From positions 124,001 to 188,000 of the forward strand of contig JAFSRP010000061.1 of assembly GCA_017446045.1 (NCBI GenBank): 64,000 nt of DNA, given 5' to 3'. Positions within the stretch are counted from its first letter, which is position 1; the number at the start of each line of letters is the position of its first letter. Both the position numbers and the translations under genes were made by a program. The notes below the pieces were generated by a model. The model was given only the letters and a program-made list of their open reading frames with translations, did no database searches and was not told where the DNA came from. Below are positions 1-15,100 of this stretch, piece by piece. Source of the DNA: Lachnospiraceae bacterium. GTDB taxonomy: Bacteria > Bacillota > Clostridia > Lachnospirales > Lachnospiraceae.

Positions 1-125
1 CAGTGCTCGTATTTGCCGGATATGAGCTGATCGGGCACCGCAGACGGAATGCTCTGTTCAGGATCCGTAAGGAAGGATATCTCGAAGAGGAGAGAAGGAA
101 GAACATAAGGGAGGCCGTAAGATGA
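1..125 (+). CDS. 3' end of an unidentified, probably membrane-associated protein (5' end outside window)
   Basis: One frame is open from the window edge to a TGA at 123-125. The visible tail is about 40 residues: a short hydrophobic stretch (VLVFAGYELI) followed by a strongly basic/acidic end rich in Arg, Lys and Glu. That pattern suits the last membrane segment and cytoplasmic tail of a membrane protein. The TGA overlaps the ATG of the next gene in an ATGA arrangement, so the two are probably cotranscribed and translationally coupled. The family cannot be named from this fragment. It could belong to the export or anchoring machinery of the giant protein, but that is only an inference from position. 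Confidence 0.5.
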   Translation, partial: VLVFAGYELIGHRRRNALFRIRKEGYLEEERRKNIREAVR

Positions 126-3100
126 AACGAAAGACGAGAAGACTGATCAAACGTGCGCTGGCTCTGCTCCTTGCGTTTGCGATCGTGATATCCTTCGGCC
201 TTTATAATTCGATGGACCGTGTCCTGCAGGCGGAAGCCCTGCCTGACGATTCCGAGATCGAAGTCGTGGATGAGTACGAAGATTTCGAGGAGGAAGAGGC
301 CGACGAGGAAGTAGTCGAGGTCTATCTGGACGAGCCTGAGGAAGAAGACGAAGAAGACGAGGCGGAAGAAGCTCCGGAAGAGGACGAGGAAGCCGACGAG
401 GCCGACGAAGAGGACGAAGCCGATGAAGCAGATGAAGCCGAGGAAGAGGACGAAGAGGAAGAAACCACTACGATAGCCCCGGAGGACGAATACGAGGAGG
501 ACGGGGAAGACGACGGCAGCTTCGCGGACGAATATGGGGAGGACGAGGAAGACGACGGCAGCTTTGTGGATGAAGCCGATAAAGCTGACGCTTCTTTTGA
601 TGATTCCAATGATGAGGACGGGGATCCCGGGACCGTAACGGATACGGGCAGCGGCGGGGGCGGCGGCTCCGGCAGCAAAGAGAAAGCCGATAAGGGGAAA
701 TCCGTTCCGGATGAGGAAAAAGAGGCGGAATATGAGGAAGAGTCCTACTACGAAGATGAGGGATTCGTGGAATTTGCCGCGACTGTCCCGCTCAAGAACG
801 AGCGTATCATCATAGAAGTGAAAGGCAACCGCGCGACGGTCAGTTTCACAGGCGAAGAACAGGAAGAGGAGGGATTCACGTATGAAGCGCGCGGCGAAAA
901 GACCAAGGTCGATGTCTCTGACGAGGTGATCCTGGAGCTTGCGGACGGCGAGGAGGCAAGGGCGTCCGGCATTGAGCCCGGCGTCTACTACATGGGCCTC
1001 GATAAGGACATGTTCCTGGCGGAAAGCGACAGCTTTAATAAATTTGTTATCAAGATCAAGGAAGACGGATATCTTCGCATCAAGGGAGACGGTGCAGCGG
1101 TTGAAGAGTTACCGGCTGCCATAGAAGAGTCCGGTGCGGCGGAAGAAGAGACGGAAGCCCTGACCGGGGAAATAGTGAGTCCCGCGGAAGAGGAAACTTC
1201 CGAAGCGGAGACAGAAGAAAGCCAGGAGGAAGAGACGCAGACGGAAGAAAGCACCGAGGCTTTGGAAGAAGAGACCGAGGCAGTGGAACTTCCCCCGGAG
1301 ATCCCCATGCCTGCACGTTCCTTCAGCGGCAGCGCGGGTGGCTTAAGGGTCAGCGTCGAAGCACCGGAGGGAGCATTCCCCGAAGGGACCGAGATGCGTG
1401 TGACGCCGGTCTATGATGTGGCAGATCAGATCACAGAAGGCCTTGACCTCGGGGACGGAGAATACGTAAAGAGCGTCAAAGCGGTTGACATAACATTTTA
1501 CTGTGAAGGGGAGCCCATCGAGCCTTTGGTCCCGATCCAGGTATCCTTAAAGACCAACACGATCAGTGAGGGCTCGAAGATCGTCCATGTGGATGATGCG
1601 GGTCAAGTTACGGAGATGGATGCCGCGATCGACACCTCCTCCAATATCAGCAACGCGACTTTTGATTCGGATGCATTTTCCATCTATGCGGTCGTTGAGA
1701 CCGGCGAGGACGCCAGACTGAAGGTCGTTTTCATGAGCGGCGATACGGAGCTTGCTTCCGCTTATGTGAAGCAGAGCGACATTGCGGATCTTGAAAGGAT
1801 CCTGTATGATCCGGGTGCAGGAAATCTGGATGACGGCGTGATCTTCAAGGGCTGGACGACGGAAGCAGACTATACTTCCGGAACTTCCGCGCTTACGATT
1901 GCCGGTGTCCGCGCAGCAGTCGGCGGGATGCTTCAGGACGGTATCAGTGACGAGGATACCGTGACTTATCATGCGATGCTTTTCAGGCAGTTCCGTGTCG
2001 TTTATCTCGATGAGGGCGGCGCTTCCCTGGGCCAGGAAAAGGCAGAGTTCCGTGCCGACGAGACAGGCGACGGCGTGGCTTATGAAGTCAATATGGCTTA
2101 CCAGACTTCCGATGACGAGCACAACTTCGAAGGCTGGTTCGCTGCGGAGGGAAGCAGCAATATCAAAGGCCATACGTCCGGAAGGATCTATACCAACAAC
2201 GAAGAGATCACGATCACCGGAGACGTGACGTTTTCCGTCGATATCGCCGAGGGCCACTGGCTGATCTTTGATGAAAACGGCAAAGGCGCTACCTATAACG
2301 CGCCGCAGTTCGTCCGTGCGGACGAAGTGACTGTAAAGCCCGTCGCAGATAAAGAGATGCAGCGCCAGGGCTACACCTTCGGCGGCTGGTTTGCGGACGC
2401 CGAATGCACCGCGGGCAATGAGTTTGTCTTCGGCCGTGAGCTGGAAGACAAGACGACCGTCTACGCGAAGTGGACATCGGTCAGCAATGCAAACTACACT
2501 GTCATCATCTGGAAGCAGAATACGGCCGGGGACGGCTATGACTTCGAGGAGTCCCTTTCCCTTTCGGGCAGCGTCTTTACGAAGGTAAACTCGGTCTCAA
2601 AGCAGGGCTCGGGCGACAATGCCTATGCCCGCGTCAACGGCAGCAATAAGCAGTACACAGGCTTCCATCTGAAAGAGTTTACGGAGGATGTGACGATCAC
2701 TCCCGAAGGTACGGCAGTCGTCAATGTTTACTACGACCGGACGGAGTATACCCTGAGCTTCCAGGCCGAAACAACTTCTTACACTCCGACGACATCGGGA
2801 AGCGGCACCCAGTACGGTCTCGTCGACGGGGAATACGTGAAACTGACCAGATACAGCAGCAGTAACTGGTATTATAACGGTACGAAGTATACCGGAACAA
2901 GATATACGAAAGGCTCGTCGTCCTATCAGACCATCTGGGAGATCAAGGCGCTCTACCAGCAGAATATTTCCCAGAACTTCCCGATCACGGGTACGAACGG
3001 CGTGACATATGACGGAGGCGAGCGCTGGAAGCCCCAGAATTCCTCTACCTATAAGGATGTCCTTGTATACATAGACCTCATGCCGGCGGAAAATGTGACC

Positions 3101-6100
3101 TTCCGCCTGGATGAGGCTGCCCGCCCGTTAAAGACCATGAATTATTTCGTGGAAGCGCTCCCGGGAGAGACGGGCGGTGTTTCCGCGCCCGCGACGCTGT
3201 ACGATACCTCCAACAAGGCGGTCTCCGCAGGCGGACGCAGCTTCGTGCTCTACAACTCAGTCTCCGCGCGTTATAACGGCGTGACCGCAGCCGAAGACTT
3301 TATCGACATCGCCGGATTTACGAAGATCGGCGCAGACAGCAAGTATAACAATAACGGATTCTATATCTATGATACGTCGGCCAGCGGGACCGTCAGTTTC
3401 TATTATGCGCGCAACGACTACGTCATCAACTTTATGGACGGCAGCTATGTCGACGGCAATGGAAATCCCATCGAACAGACGAGCCGCGGCCAGCTGAAGC
3501 TCGTGAACGATATCCTCTCCGATGCGGATATCTCTTCCTGGAACAAGGGAGGCGCGGACTATTATGAACCGAAGTACCCGGGTTACGTCTTTGAAGGCTG
3601 GTATACGGATGATGCCTGCACGCATCCCTACACATTTACAAAGATGTCGGAAGGCGGCATCACGGTCTACGCGAAGTGGCGCCAGATCCAGTACAGGGTC
3701 TTCCTGCACCCGAATGCAGGTACGGATCCCACCCTCAGCTGGGGCTCTTCGGCACAAGAGATGAGCTTCCGTGTTTCTTATGGTGAGAAGATCTCCACAC
3801 CCACCGGACGGCGCGCAGGCTATGAGTTTGTCGGCTGGTACCGTGACGAAGCGTGTACCAGAGTCTTCAGCGGCGACGCGTTCCGCCTGAACGAGACGAC
3901 GGTGACGGCAGCCTATGATAAGTCTGCCGATTTCACAGACCCGATCGATGAGTGGGGGAACGGTGGATCCTGGAACTCCGACATCACGGGATTCGAGGGC
4001 GGAGACCGTTTCTGGATCACGAAGAAGCTCGATCTGTATGCGAAATGGCGTTCCACACTTGCCGGCGCAAAGGGCATCGGCATACGCTATGATTTAAGCG
4101 GCGGTACGGGAAGCGCGCGGGATACCAACCTTTACGTCGATCAGGCGGAAGTGACCGCAGCAGCCGCACCGAAGGCTCCGGAAGGAAAGCAGTTCACATA
4201 TTGGGTCATCCAGCGCTGGGACGAGGGAGAAGGTGCCTATGTCGACACCGATACCACGGTGTTTGCGGGAGAGAACTTCCGGGTGGAAAAGGACTACGCG
4301 AGGGTCGAAGAGAATACCGGCAGCACGCCGGAAGCCCCCGATTACAGCTATACGATGCAGCTGCGCGCCGCTTATGAGGACAGCAGGGGCGCTGTCCCGA
4401 CGCATATCCGCTGGTTCCGCAACGATGGCACGGACGCCTTCCATGAGGACCCGTCCGGCGGCGGGTCGCTTGCGGTCAATGAAGCCGTAAAGATCCAGGG
4501 AGCCCTTTCAAGGACCGGTTATGCCTTCCTCGGCTGGGCGCTCATGGAAGAACCCGCGGACGGAGACTCCGCGGCACTTTCGGCAGACCTGGGCGCAGAC
4601 GATCTCTTCCTTAGGTTCGACGGCGGCGCCTACTACACCGCAGGAGGTACTGCGGTATCGCGGATCGCCGCGGATGAGATCGCGCCTTATGATGCGATGT
4701 TCGCGGTCTGGGAGCAGAACAGCTACACCGTAGCCTTTGATAAAAACAGTGATGAGGCCCAGGGCTCGATGGAAGACGAGACCTTCTTCTATCAGGAAGA
4801 AAAAGCTCTCAGCACCAATGCGTTTACAAGGGAAAACCACCACTTTACCGGATGGAATACGAAAGCGGACGGAAGCGGAGCTTCCTACAGTGACGGTGAA
4901 ACGGTCTCGGATCTCACCTTGGAAAACGGCGGCGTGGTCACGCTCTACGCTCAATGGTCCGCGGGAGAGTATGAGTATACGATTAGGCATTATCTCCTGG
5001 GAACGGAGATCCGTGTAAAGGAGGACGAGACTGGATCCGCGGTCTTCGGAAGCGCGCTCACAGCGCAGCCGGCTTCCGAGTATCAGTCCCGGGATCTCAG
5101 GGTCAACAGCTATGATCCGGCACAGAGCATTACTGTCGGTTCCGATAACAATATCATTACGATCTACTACACGCTGCCGCTTACGATCTCGGCCCGTACG
5201 GACAGCAGGATCTATGACGGAACTCCGCTTTACGGGCACTATGAGGTCTCGGGCGCTCTCACGGAAGATGAGGAAGCGATCACGGCCGCGCTGGGAGAGA
5301 TCCCGGCTGTCACCAATGTGGCAGACGGCCCGCTCACTTATCTTGCGGCAGAGGATGTGTCTGCATTTACGGATGCGGGGATCCCGTCTTACTATGAACT
5401 CAGTACAGAACCGGGTACGCTCACGGTGACAAAGAGGAGAGTCCACCTTGCGAGTAAAGACGGTACAAAAGCCTATGACGGCACGGCTCTGACGGCGTCA
5501 GACGGTGACAACGGCGGCATCACGATCTCCGGCGACGGATTTGCCGAGGGCGAGGGTGCTTCCTATGAAATCACCGGCAGCAGGATCCTGGCAGGCGCAT
5601 CGGACAATACATTCACCTATTCCTTAAATGAAGGCACGGCGGCGGACAACTATGAGATCACCGTCTCCTTCGGCACGCTCACGGTCACAGACCGGAGCGA
5701 ACCTTATGAGATCACGGTCAGAGCAGCGGACAGCTCCGTAAAATATGACGGCGCAGAGCATGCCGTAAACGACCTCGGAAACACGGAGTTCACGATCGGC
5801 GGCGCTTTATTTACCGTGGAAGGCCTGAGCGCGGACGGTCGGGGTGTAAATGCCGGAGAGTATCCTGTCCGTGTCACCGGCACCCCGCTGGTAAGGGACA
5901 GCTACGGTAATAATGTCACCGGTCAGTTTACCGTTCACACGGAGCCCGGCACGCTTACCATCGGAAAACGCGCGGTTACGCTTACGAGTGCTTCCGGAGA
6001 AAAAGAATACGACGGAAGTCCCCTTACCGCGGCAGAAGGCCCCGATCACGGCATCACGGTGTCCGGTGATGGATTCGCCGAAGGCGAGGGCGCTTCGTAT

Positions 6101-9100
6101 GAAGTCACCGGCAGCCGCACCGCGCCGGGCAGTTCGGAGAACACCTTCCGTTACCGGTTCCGTGAAGGGACCCTTCAGCAGAACTATGACATTACGGTCA
6201 GTGAGGGCACCCTGAGAGTCCTCGGACGTTCGGAAAAGTATGCGGTCAGAGTTTCGGCAAAGAGTGCCGAGGTGAAGTACGACGGCCTGGTGCATGAGCT
6301 GGAAGGCCTTCTTTCCGACACCGTTTCGGCAGGCGGGCATACCTATATGCTCAGCGGTCTCACGGCACATGCCTCCGGGACCGATGCAGGCACGTACGAG
6401 GTCAGGATCTCCGGCGCGCCGGTCATCACCGACGACGCGGGCAACGATGTGAGCAGCCAGTTCGACGTGGAAAAGGAAGACGGAAGCCTCGTGATCACGA
6501 AGCGGAGCATTTCCTTTGAAAGCGCTTCCGCGGAACGTGAATATAACGGGACTGCACTGACCGCATCCGACGGCGCGCATAAAGGCGTGCTGATCGGCGG
6601 CGACGGCTTTGCCGTCGGAGAGGATGCGGACTTCGATGTCACAGGTTCGCAGCTCCTTCCGGGATCCTCCCCCAATACGTTCAGCTGGGTACTTACCGGC
6701 GGCGCAAAGGAAGACAACTACGAGATCGAAAAGACCGAAGGCCTGCTCACGGTCGTTGACAGGACCGACCGTTATGAGATCACTCTGGAGCCCGAGACTG
6801 ACACCGGCGCCGTCCTTTATGACGGTACGCCGCATACGGCCGAAGGTTTTAAGGAAACAACATTTACCATCAATGGGGAAACCTATACTGTGAGCGGTAT
6901 CAGCGCAAAGGCGGAAGGTACCGACGCGGGAACCTACCCTGTCATTGTGACCGGCACGGCAGTAGTTACAGATGCCCACGGGAATGATGTTACCAGTCAG
7001 TTTTCGATCAATACGGCAGAAGGAAGCCTCGTCATCAACAGGAGAAATATCACCCTGACGAGCGCGTCCGGTGAAAAGGAATATGACGGTACCCCGCTTA
7101 CCGCGGCGGAAGGCGATAACAATGGCGTCACCGTCACTGGCGACGGGTTTGCGGACGGCGAGGGCGCGGTCTTCAGTGTCACCGGCGCAAGGACCGTCGT
7201 CGGAAGCTCGCCGAACAGCTTCAGCTATGAACTTTCGGAAGGCACCAAGGCGGCAAACTACGAGATCGTTACGACGGAGGGCACCCTCACTGTCGTAAGC
7301 CGCGGCGCGAAGTTTGCGGTCACTGCCAAAGCAGTGAGCGGCACGGCTGTTTATGACGGCGCGGAACAGATGGTCACGGGCATCGAAAGCGATGTCTTTA
7401 CCGTCAACGGCGGCACTTACCACGTGGAAGGCCTCACCGCCGAAGGCCGCGGCGTGAATGCGGGCGAATATGCGGTCACGGTCAGCGGTACGCCGGTCGT
7501 GCTGGACGACATGGGCAATGACGTTTCGGACCAGTTTGCGGTCAGCGTGGAAGAAGGAAGCCTGACGATCACAAGGAGAAAGATCACCCTTACCAGTGCG
7601 TCCGGCGAAAAGGAATATGATGGCAGTCCGCTTACTGCGGCGGAGGGCGAAAACAACGGCATCACCGTCACGGGCGACGGATTCGCAGGAAACGAAGGTG
7701 CGGATTATACCGTCACCGGCAGCCAGCTCCTTCCGGGCAGCAGCGGCAATACATTCAGTTACCGGCTCCATGAGGGAACACTTGCTTCCAACTACACGGT
7801 CGAAGAGGCAGAAGGCCTCCTGACCGTCCATGACCGTGCGGAACGGTATCCGGTCACGGTAAAGGCCATCAGCGGCAGTGAAAAGTACGACGGAAGGACG
7901 AAGACCGTAAGCGGTCTCGAAAAAGATACCTTTGAGGCAGAAGGACACAGCTATAAGGTCGAAGGCCTGAGTGCAGAAGCGTCAGCTGCGGACGCCGGGG
8001 TCTACACGGTCAGTGTGACCGGTACCCCCATCGTCAGGGACAGCTTCGGAAACGATGTGAGCGGGCAGTTTGCGGTCACGGCGGAGGATGGAAGCCTTGA
8101 GATCACCAAACGCTTTGTCACACTCACCTCGGCATCTGCGGAAAAGGTCTATGACGGCAGAGCGCTTACCGCGGCAGACGGAAACAACAGCGGCATCACC
8201 ATCGGAGGTGATGGTTTTGCCGAGGGTGACGGCGCTTCCTTTGACGTCACCGGTATGCGCGTCATCCCGGGCGAGAGCCCCAATACTTTCAGTTACCGTC
8301 TGGATGAGGGGACCGGTGCGAACAACTACGAGATCGAGACGGCAGAAGGCGTTCTGACCGTTATTCCGAGAAGCGGTGAGGACCGCTTTAAGATCACGCT
8401 TCAGACAGATGCGCCTGCCGACGCTCTTTATGACGGAACGGAACATACTGTCGACAGCTTCAGCGAAACAGAATTTGAATTCAACGGGCAGCGCTTTACC
8501 GTAAGCGGCATCACTCCGTATGCTTCGGGCACCGACGCGGGCACCTATCCCGTTGAGACGACAGGCAGCGCAGTGATTACGGACGAAGCCGGCAATGACG
8601 TCACGGATCAGTTTGAAGTAAGCTTCGGCGGCGCGGAGCTGGTCATTCGTCCGCGCAGTGTCGTACTTGCGAGCGCTTCCGCGGAAAAGGATTATGACGG
8701 AAGCGCCCTTACGGCGGATGAGATCACCGTCACGGGCGACGGATTTGCGGAAGGCGAGGGCGCAGACTATGCGGTGACCGGTACGAGGACGCTGGTCGGA
8801 AGCTCCGATAATACTTTCGGCTATACGCTTCATGACGGCACAAAGACCGAAAATTACATCATCACTGTCGTTCCCGGGACATTGACAGTCCTGAACCGCG
8901 GCACGCTTTATGAGATCACGGTAAGGGCGCTCGACAGCACGGCGGTCTATGACGGCACGGAGATCAGCGCCGGCGGGCTCGTTACGGATACGTTCGTCAT
9001 GGACGGTGTGAGCTATAAGGTAAGCGGTCTAACGGCGAATGGTACAGGTACCCGTGCCGGCAGCTATCCGGTGCATGTTTCCGGTACGGCAGCCGTTACG

Positions 9101-12100
9101 GATCCGGATGGAAACGACCTGACGAACCAGTTCTCTGTCACGACCGAGGACGGTACCCTTACGGTACAGCCGCGCAGGGTCACGCTCAGCTCCGCGGATG
9201 CCTGGAAAGAATATGACGGCACTCCGCTTACGGCGGACGAGGTCACCGTTACGGGCGACGGATTTGCGGAAGGAGACGGCGCATCCTTTACCGTCACCGG
9301 CAGCCAGACCCTTACCGGCAGCAGTGAAAACAGCTTCACCTATGAACTTGCGGAAGGGACGAACGCGGGCGATTATATCATCAGCACAGTCCCCGGCACG
9401 CTGACAGTACGTGCGCGCGATGAAAAGTACGTGCTCACGGTGAAGGCCGCAGGAGGCACTTTCCTCTATGACGGCACAGAACACGGGGTCAGCGGCTTTG
9501 AAAAGACGGAATTTACCGTAAACGGCCAGAACTACAGCATCGGCGGGATCGAAGCCCATGCTTCGCTCACCCATGCAGGCACCCTTCCGGTCGAAGTGTC
9601 GGGAAGTCCGGTGGTATATGATGCGGACGGCAACGATGTCTCCGATCAGTTTGAAGTCCTTGTAAAGGCCGGCACCATTGAGGTCACAAGGAGAAATGTG
9701 ACTCTTGAGAGCGCGTCCGCTTCCAGGATTTACAACGGAAGCCCGCTGACGAGCGAACTGGTCACGGCCACGGGTGACGGCTTTGCGGAAGGCGAAGGCG
9801 CGGTCTGGCATGTCACCGGCTCGCAGACCGTTTCCGGTTCGAGCAGCAACAGTTTCAGCTATGAGCTGAATGAAGGCACGCTGGCGGATGACTACAACAT
9901 TACGATGAGACCCGGCACGCTCAGCGTCACGAGCCGCGAGGCGAAGTATGAGATCAGGCTTGAGGCTTTGAGCGGTTCCGCCATGTACGACGGAAGTGAA
10001 CACAAAACGGAAGGCCTGAAAGCGGTCTCCTTTGAGATCGAAGGCAATACGTATGAGGTCAGCGGCATTACGGCTTCTGCAGCCGCTGTAAATGCGGGCA
10101 GCTATCCGGTAGAGATCAGCGGAACGCCCAGGGTGACGGATGCCGCGGGCAACGATGTTACAGGCGAATTCGTCATTCACCAGGCGGACGGAACGCTGGA
10201 GATCACAAAACGCCGGATCGTGCTCCGTTCCGGCAGCGCATCTGCGGAATATAACGGCAATGCGCTTACGAATACGGAGGTGGAAGCAGGCGGCGACGGC
10301 TTTGCCGAAGGCGAAGGCGCTTCGTATGAGGTCACCGGCAGCCGGACGCTGGTCGGTATTTCTTCCAACAGCTTCACTTATACGCTGAACAGCGGTACCG
10401 ATGCCGATAACTATGAGATCCGGACGGAACCCGGCAGCCTGGAGGTTACCGGCAGAGCGGCGGATGCACTTTACGAGATCCTGCTGACAGCGGAAAGCGG
10501 AGAGTTCCTCTACGACGGACGGGAGCATACGGTCAGCGGACTGAAGGAGCTCAGCTTTGAGGTCGAAGGAAACCGGTACACGGTCTCCGGAGCCGGGGCA
10601 TCCGAAACAGCCGTAAAGGCGGGAAGCTATGAGGTCCCGGTCACCGGAGACTTCACCGTGACGGATGCGGACGGCAACGATGTCACCGATCAGTTCAGGA
10701 TCCGGACAGTATCCGGAACCCTGAAGATCAACAGACGCCAGGTGGAACTTGTCAGCGCGTCGGCAGAGAGCGTATATACCGGCAAAGCCCTTACGGTCTC
10801 CGGTGTCACGGCCTTAGGAGACGGCTTCGCGGAAGGCGAAGGCGCTTCTTACACCGTGACCGGCATGCGGATCCTTACGGGCATCTCGGATAATACATTC
10901 AGCTATATGCTCAATCCGGGCACGGATGCGGCGAACTATGATATCATTACCAATTACGGCACGCTGACGGTCCTGAACCGGCCGGCAGACGAGCGCTTCG
11001 AGATCACGGTCAGGGCCGAGAGCCTGACAGCGCTTTATGACGGAAGCGGGCATACGGCAGACGGACTGAAGGAAACGCCCTTTGTCATCGACGGCGAGAC
11101 TTATACTGTGGAAGGTCTTGCGGCATCCCGGACAGAGAGTGCCGCGGGTACTTACGATGTCAATGTCACCGGAACGGCGCGCGTACGGGACGCAGAGCAG
11201 AACGACGTAACGGATGAGTTTGCCGTACATACGGAAAAGGGACAGCTCCTTATCAGGAAACGCCAGCTCGTCATGACCTCGGCGTCCGCGGAAAAACAGT
11301 ATAACGGCACACCGCTTACGGCAGCGGACGGTGCTGATCATGGGATCACAGTCTCCGGCGACGGCTTCGCAGCGGGTGAGGGGGCATCCTACCGCGTGAG
11401 CGGCAGCCGTACACTGGTCGGCATTTCACCCAACAGCTTCACCTACACCCTGAACGAGGGAACCGAAGCACGCAACTATGAGATCACGGTCAATGAAGGC
11501 ACGCTGACGGTCCTTCCGCGCGAGATGAAGTACGCGCTGACTGTTACCGCGGCGAGCGCGGAGAAAGTCTATGACGGGGAGCCGCTCAGGGCGGAAGGCC
11601 TGATCAGGGACACCTTTGATCTGGACGGCAGCACTTATACTGTCGAAGGCATGACAGCAGAAAGAGAAGAGACTTCGGCAGGCACCTATGAGGTCAACGT
11701 CACCGGTACGCCGGTCGTAAGGGACCGGGAGGGCAATGACGTCAGCGCCGAGTTCCTTGTGACGGCTGTGCCCGGTACGCTTACCATCCGGAAGCGCAGC
11801 GTGACGCTTACGAGCGCCGATGCTTTCCGCGAGTACGACGGAAAGGAACTGAGAGCGGAGGAAGTCTTTGCGGGCGGCGACGGATTCGCCGAAGGCGAGG
11901 GTGCTTCCTACAGCGTCACCGGCAGCAGGGTCGTTCCGGGAGAGAGCGAAAACAGCTTCAGCTATACGCTTTCGCAGGGCACCGATGCCGGCAACTATGA
12001 CATCGAATGTGTGTACGGAAGACTCGTGGTCGGAGACCGCGGCGAAAAGTTCGCTCTGAGCCTGAAGGGCAATTCGCTGGAGACTCTGTACGACGGCAGC

Positions 12101-15100
12101 GAAAAGAGCGTTTCCGGATTTGAACAGGAAAGCTTCACCGTCAATGATGAACGCTACACCGTCAGCGGACTTTCAGCCGGTATTACCGCGAAGGATGCGG
12201 GAACATATACGGCGGAGGTCAGGGGAAGTGCTGTCGTACAGGACGCTTCCGGCGAAGATGTAACGGACCAGTTCACGGTCGACGTGATACCGGGAAGCCT
12301 TTCGATCGCAAAGCGCAGCATCACTCTTCGTTCCGCTTCGGCTTCGAAGGAATATGACGGATCCGCACTCACGGCAGGAGACGTCACTGTCGAAGGAGAC
12401 GGCTTTGCCGACGGAGAGGGAGCTTCTTACAACGTAACAGGCACGCAGCTCGTCAAGGGTTCGAGCGCGAATGTATTTACCTATACTTTAAACAGCGGCA
12501 CCGATGCGGCGAACTACCAGATCAGTACGGCCGAAGGCCTGCTCTCTGTTGTGGACAGAAGCGCGCGCTATGAGATCACCGTGGAGGCAAACGGCCTTGA
12601 GGCACTGTATGACGGCAGTGTACATACCGCAGAGGGGCTCAAGAAACTTAACTTTGACTTTGACGGCCACAGCTACGAGGTACGCGGCATCACGGCGACC
12701 GCTTCGGCATCAGACGCCGGCACTTATCCGGTCAGGATCACCGGCGACCCGGCGGTCTTCGACGGAGAAGGCCACGATGTTTCGGACCAGTTCGTGGTCA
12801 GCCTGATCAACAGCAGTCTCGTTATTGAACCGCGAAGCATCGTTTTGCGCTCGGCAAGCGCGGAGCGGGAATATGGCGGAACAGCGCTTTCGGCAGGCGG
12901 CGTTGAAGTGGAGGGAGACGGTTTTGCGGACGGAGAAGGCGCAAGCTATGACGTGACCGGCAGTCTGACCATCGTAGGCAGCAGCCGCAACAGTTTCACC
13001 TATACGCTCGATCCCGGAACAAAGGCGTTGAACTACCGGATCCGGACCGAAGAGGGTACGCTTACCGTATTGAACCGCAGTGCCCGCTATGCGATCACTG
13101 TGGAAGGCACAGACTACGAGACGATGTATGACGGCGGTACCCATACGGTCAGCGGACTGAAGTCACAGCGCTTCACGGTGGGCGGCGGTGTCTATACCGT
13201 CTCCGGACTGGAAGCGGAGGCGACAGGAAGGGATGCGGGCACCTATTCGGTGACCGTGACCGGCACACCTGTCATAAGGGATGCCGCAGGCAATGATGTA
13301 AGCGCGCAGTTCCTGGTCAATACCAGAAACGGGGAACTGAAGATCACGAAGAGAAGCGTTACGATACGTTCCGCCAGCGGTGAGAAACTCTATGACGGTA
13401 TTCCGCTCACTGTTTCCGGCACAGAGATCAGCGGCGACGGATTCGCGACGGGAGAAGGCGTTTCCTGCCGCATGACCGGCAGCCGTACGGTGACCGGTAT
13501 CGGCGAGAATACCTTCGAATTTACTTTCAATGAAGGAACGAACCCGGAGAACTACATTGTCAGCAAAGTCTGCGGAAGCCTGACGGTCCTGAACCGTCCG
13601 GAAGACGCGCTACTCGAAGTCGACGTAGCTGCACCCGGAGGAGAGTTCCTCTATGACGGAACACCGCATGAGGTCTCCGGCCTTGAAGGCGGCATGACGC
13701 TCTACGGAGCCAAGCGCGGTGCGGATAGTCCGGCGGGAGACAGCACGGTGCGTGTCGAGCTGAACGGCGAGACCTATACCATCAGCGGTCTCAGCGCATC
13801 ACGCGCCGAGACTGACGCAGGCACTTATACGGTCAGTGTGACCGGTACACCTGTCGTGAAGGACTCTGCGGGCAATGATGTGAGCGCCCAGTTCCTGGTC
13901 CGGGCGCACAGCGCACAGCTCACCATCAAGCCGAGGACCGTCATTCTGACATCCGGCTCCGCAAGTCACGCCTATAACGGCCGTGCGCTGACCAGCGATT
14001 CTGTCACGGTCTCCGGCGACGGTTTTGCCGAAGGTGAAGGTGCTTCGTATGAGGTCACCGGCAGCCGGATGATCGTCGGCGAGAGCGAGAATGCCTTCAC
14101 TTACGAACTGAACAGCGGCACAAAGGCGGCAAACTACGAGATCCGGACCGTATACGGCAAGCTGTCCGTCACGAACCGTGACGCGCGTTACCGCCTGACA
14201 GTGACCGCTGCAAGCCTTGAATCGGTCTATGACGGAACGGAAAAGGAAGTCAGCGGACTGATCGCGGACAGCTTCACACTGGAGGGCGTACGTTACCATG
14301 TCGGAGGCCTGCGTACTTCTGCAGCCGCAACGGATGCCGGCATTTACGAAGTGCCTGTGACCGGAACGGCAGTCGTTACGGATGAAGAAGGGAATGACGT
14401 TTCCGACCAGTTCATGGTGGAGACCGTGAACGGCAGCCTGAAGATCGATCCGCGCGCTGTAACGCTGAAGTCGTCCGACCTCAGCCGTCCGTATACGGGA
14501 TCGGCAGTCAGCGGAGGCGAGGTTACGGTCACAGAAGGAAGCTTCGCGGAAGGCGAGGGCTTTGCCGCGGAACTTACCGGCAGCCGCATCCTTGTGGGCG
14601 TCAGCCCCAACAGCTTTACTTACGCACTTCTCGCGGGTACGAAGGCTTCGAACTACGAGATCCGGACTGAGGAAGGCCTGATCACGGTGACAAACCGCGA
14701 CGCACGTTATGAGGTCACGCTTCGGGCACTCGGGGACAACGTTCTTTATGACGGTGAGGAGCATAAGGTCAGCGGATTCCGGGAGACGGCGTTTACGGTA
14801 GAAGGCAATGCCTATACTGTGGAAGGTCTTGAAGCGGAAGCGCACGGCACCGAAGCAGGCACCTATCCGGTCAGGATCAGCGGCGCGGCCGTTGTCCTTG
14901 ACGCAGCCGGAAATGACGTTACGGAGCAGTTTGCAGTGAGCGTTGAAGGCAATACCCTCACGATCCGGGCATTGTACCGTCTCACGATAAACTATGTCGA
15001 TCAGAAGGGAGAAAAGATCGCAGGATCCTTTGTAGGAAACTACGAAGCAGGCGCGGCATTCGGACCGGTCGTATCTCCGCAGATCAGGGGATACAGGACC

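Noticed and set aside
5807..7948. A 713-codon open frame on the minus strand inside the giant gene, and similar long frames at 9029-10528 and 13799-15235
   Set aside because: They are antisense shadows of the repeat array. They lack ribosome sites and their sequence merely mirrors the A/B repeats.
5438..14971. Regular repeats that might suggest a CRISPR array
   Set aside because: The unit is about 530 bp, fully coding in one frame, and the similarity is at protein level. There are no short identical repeats with unique spacers.
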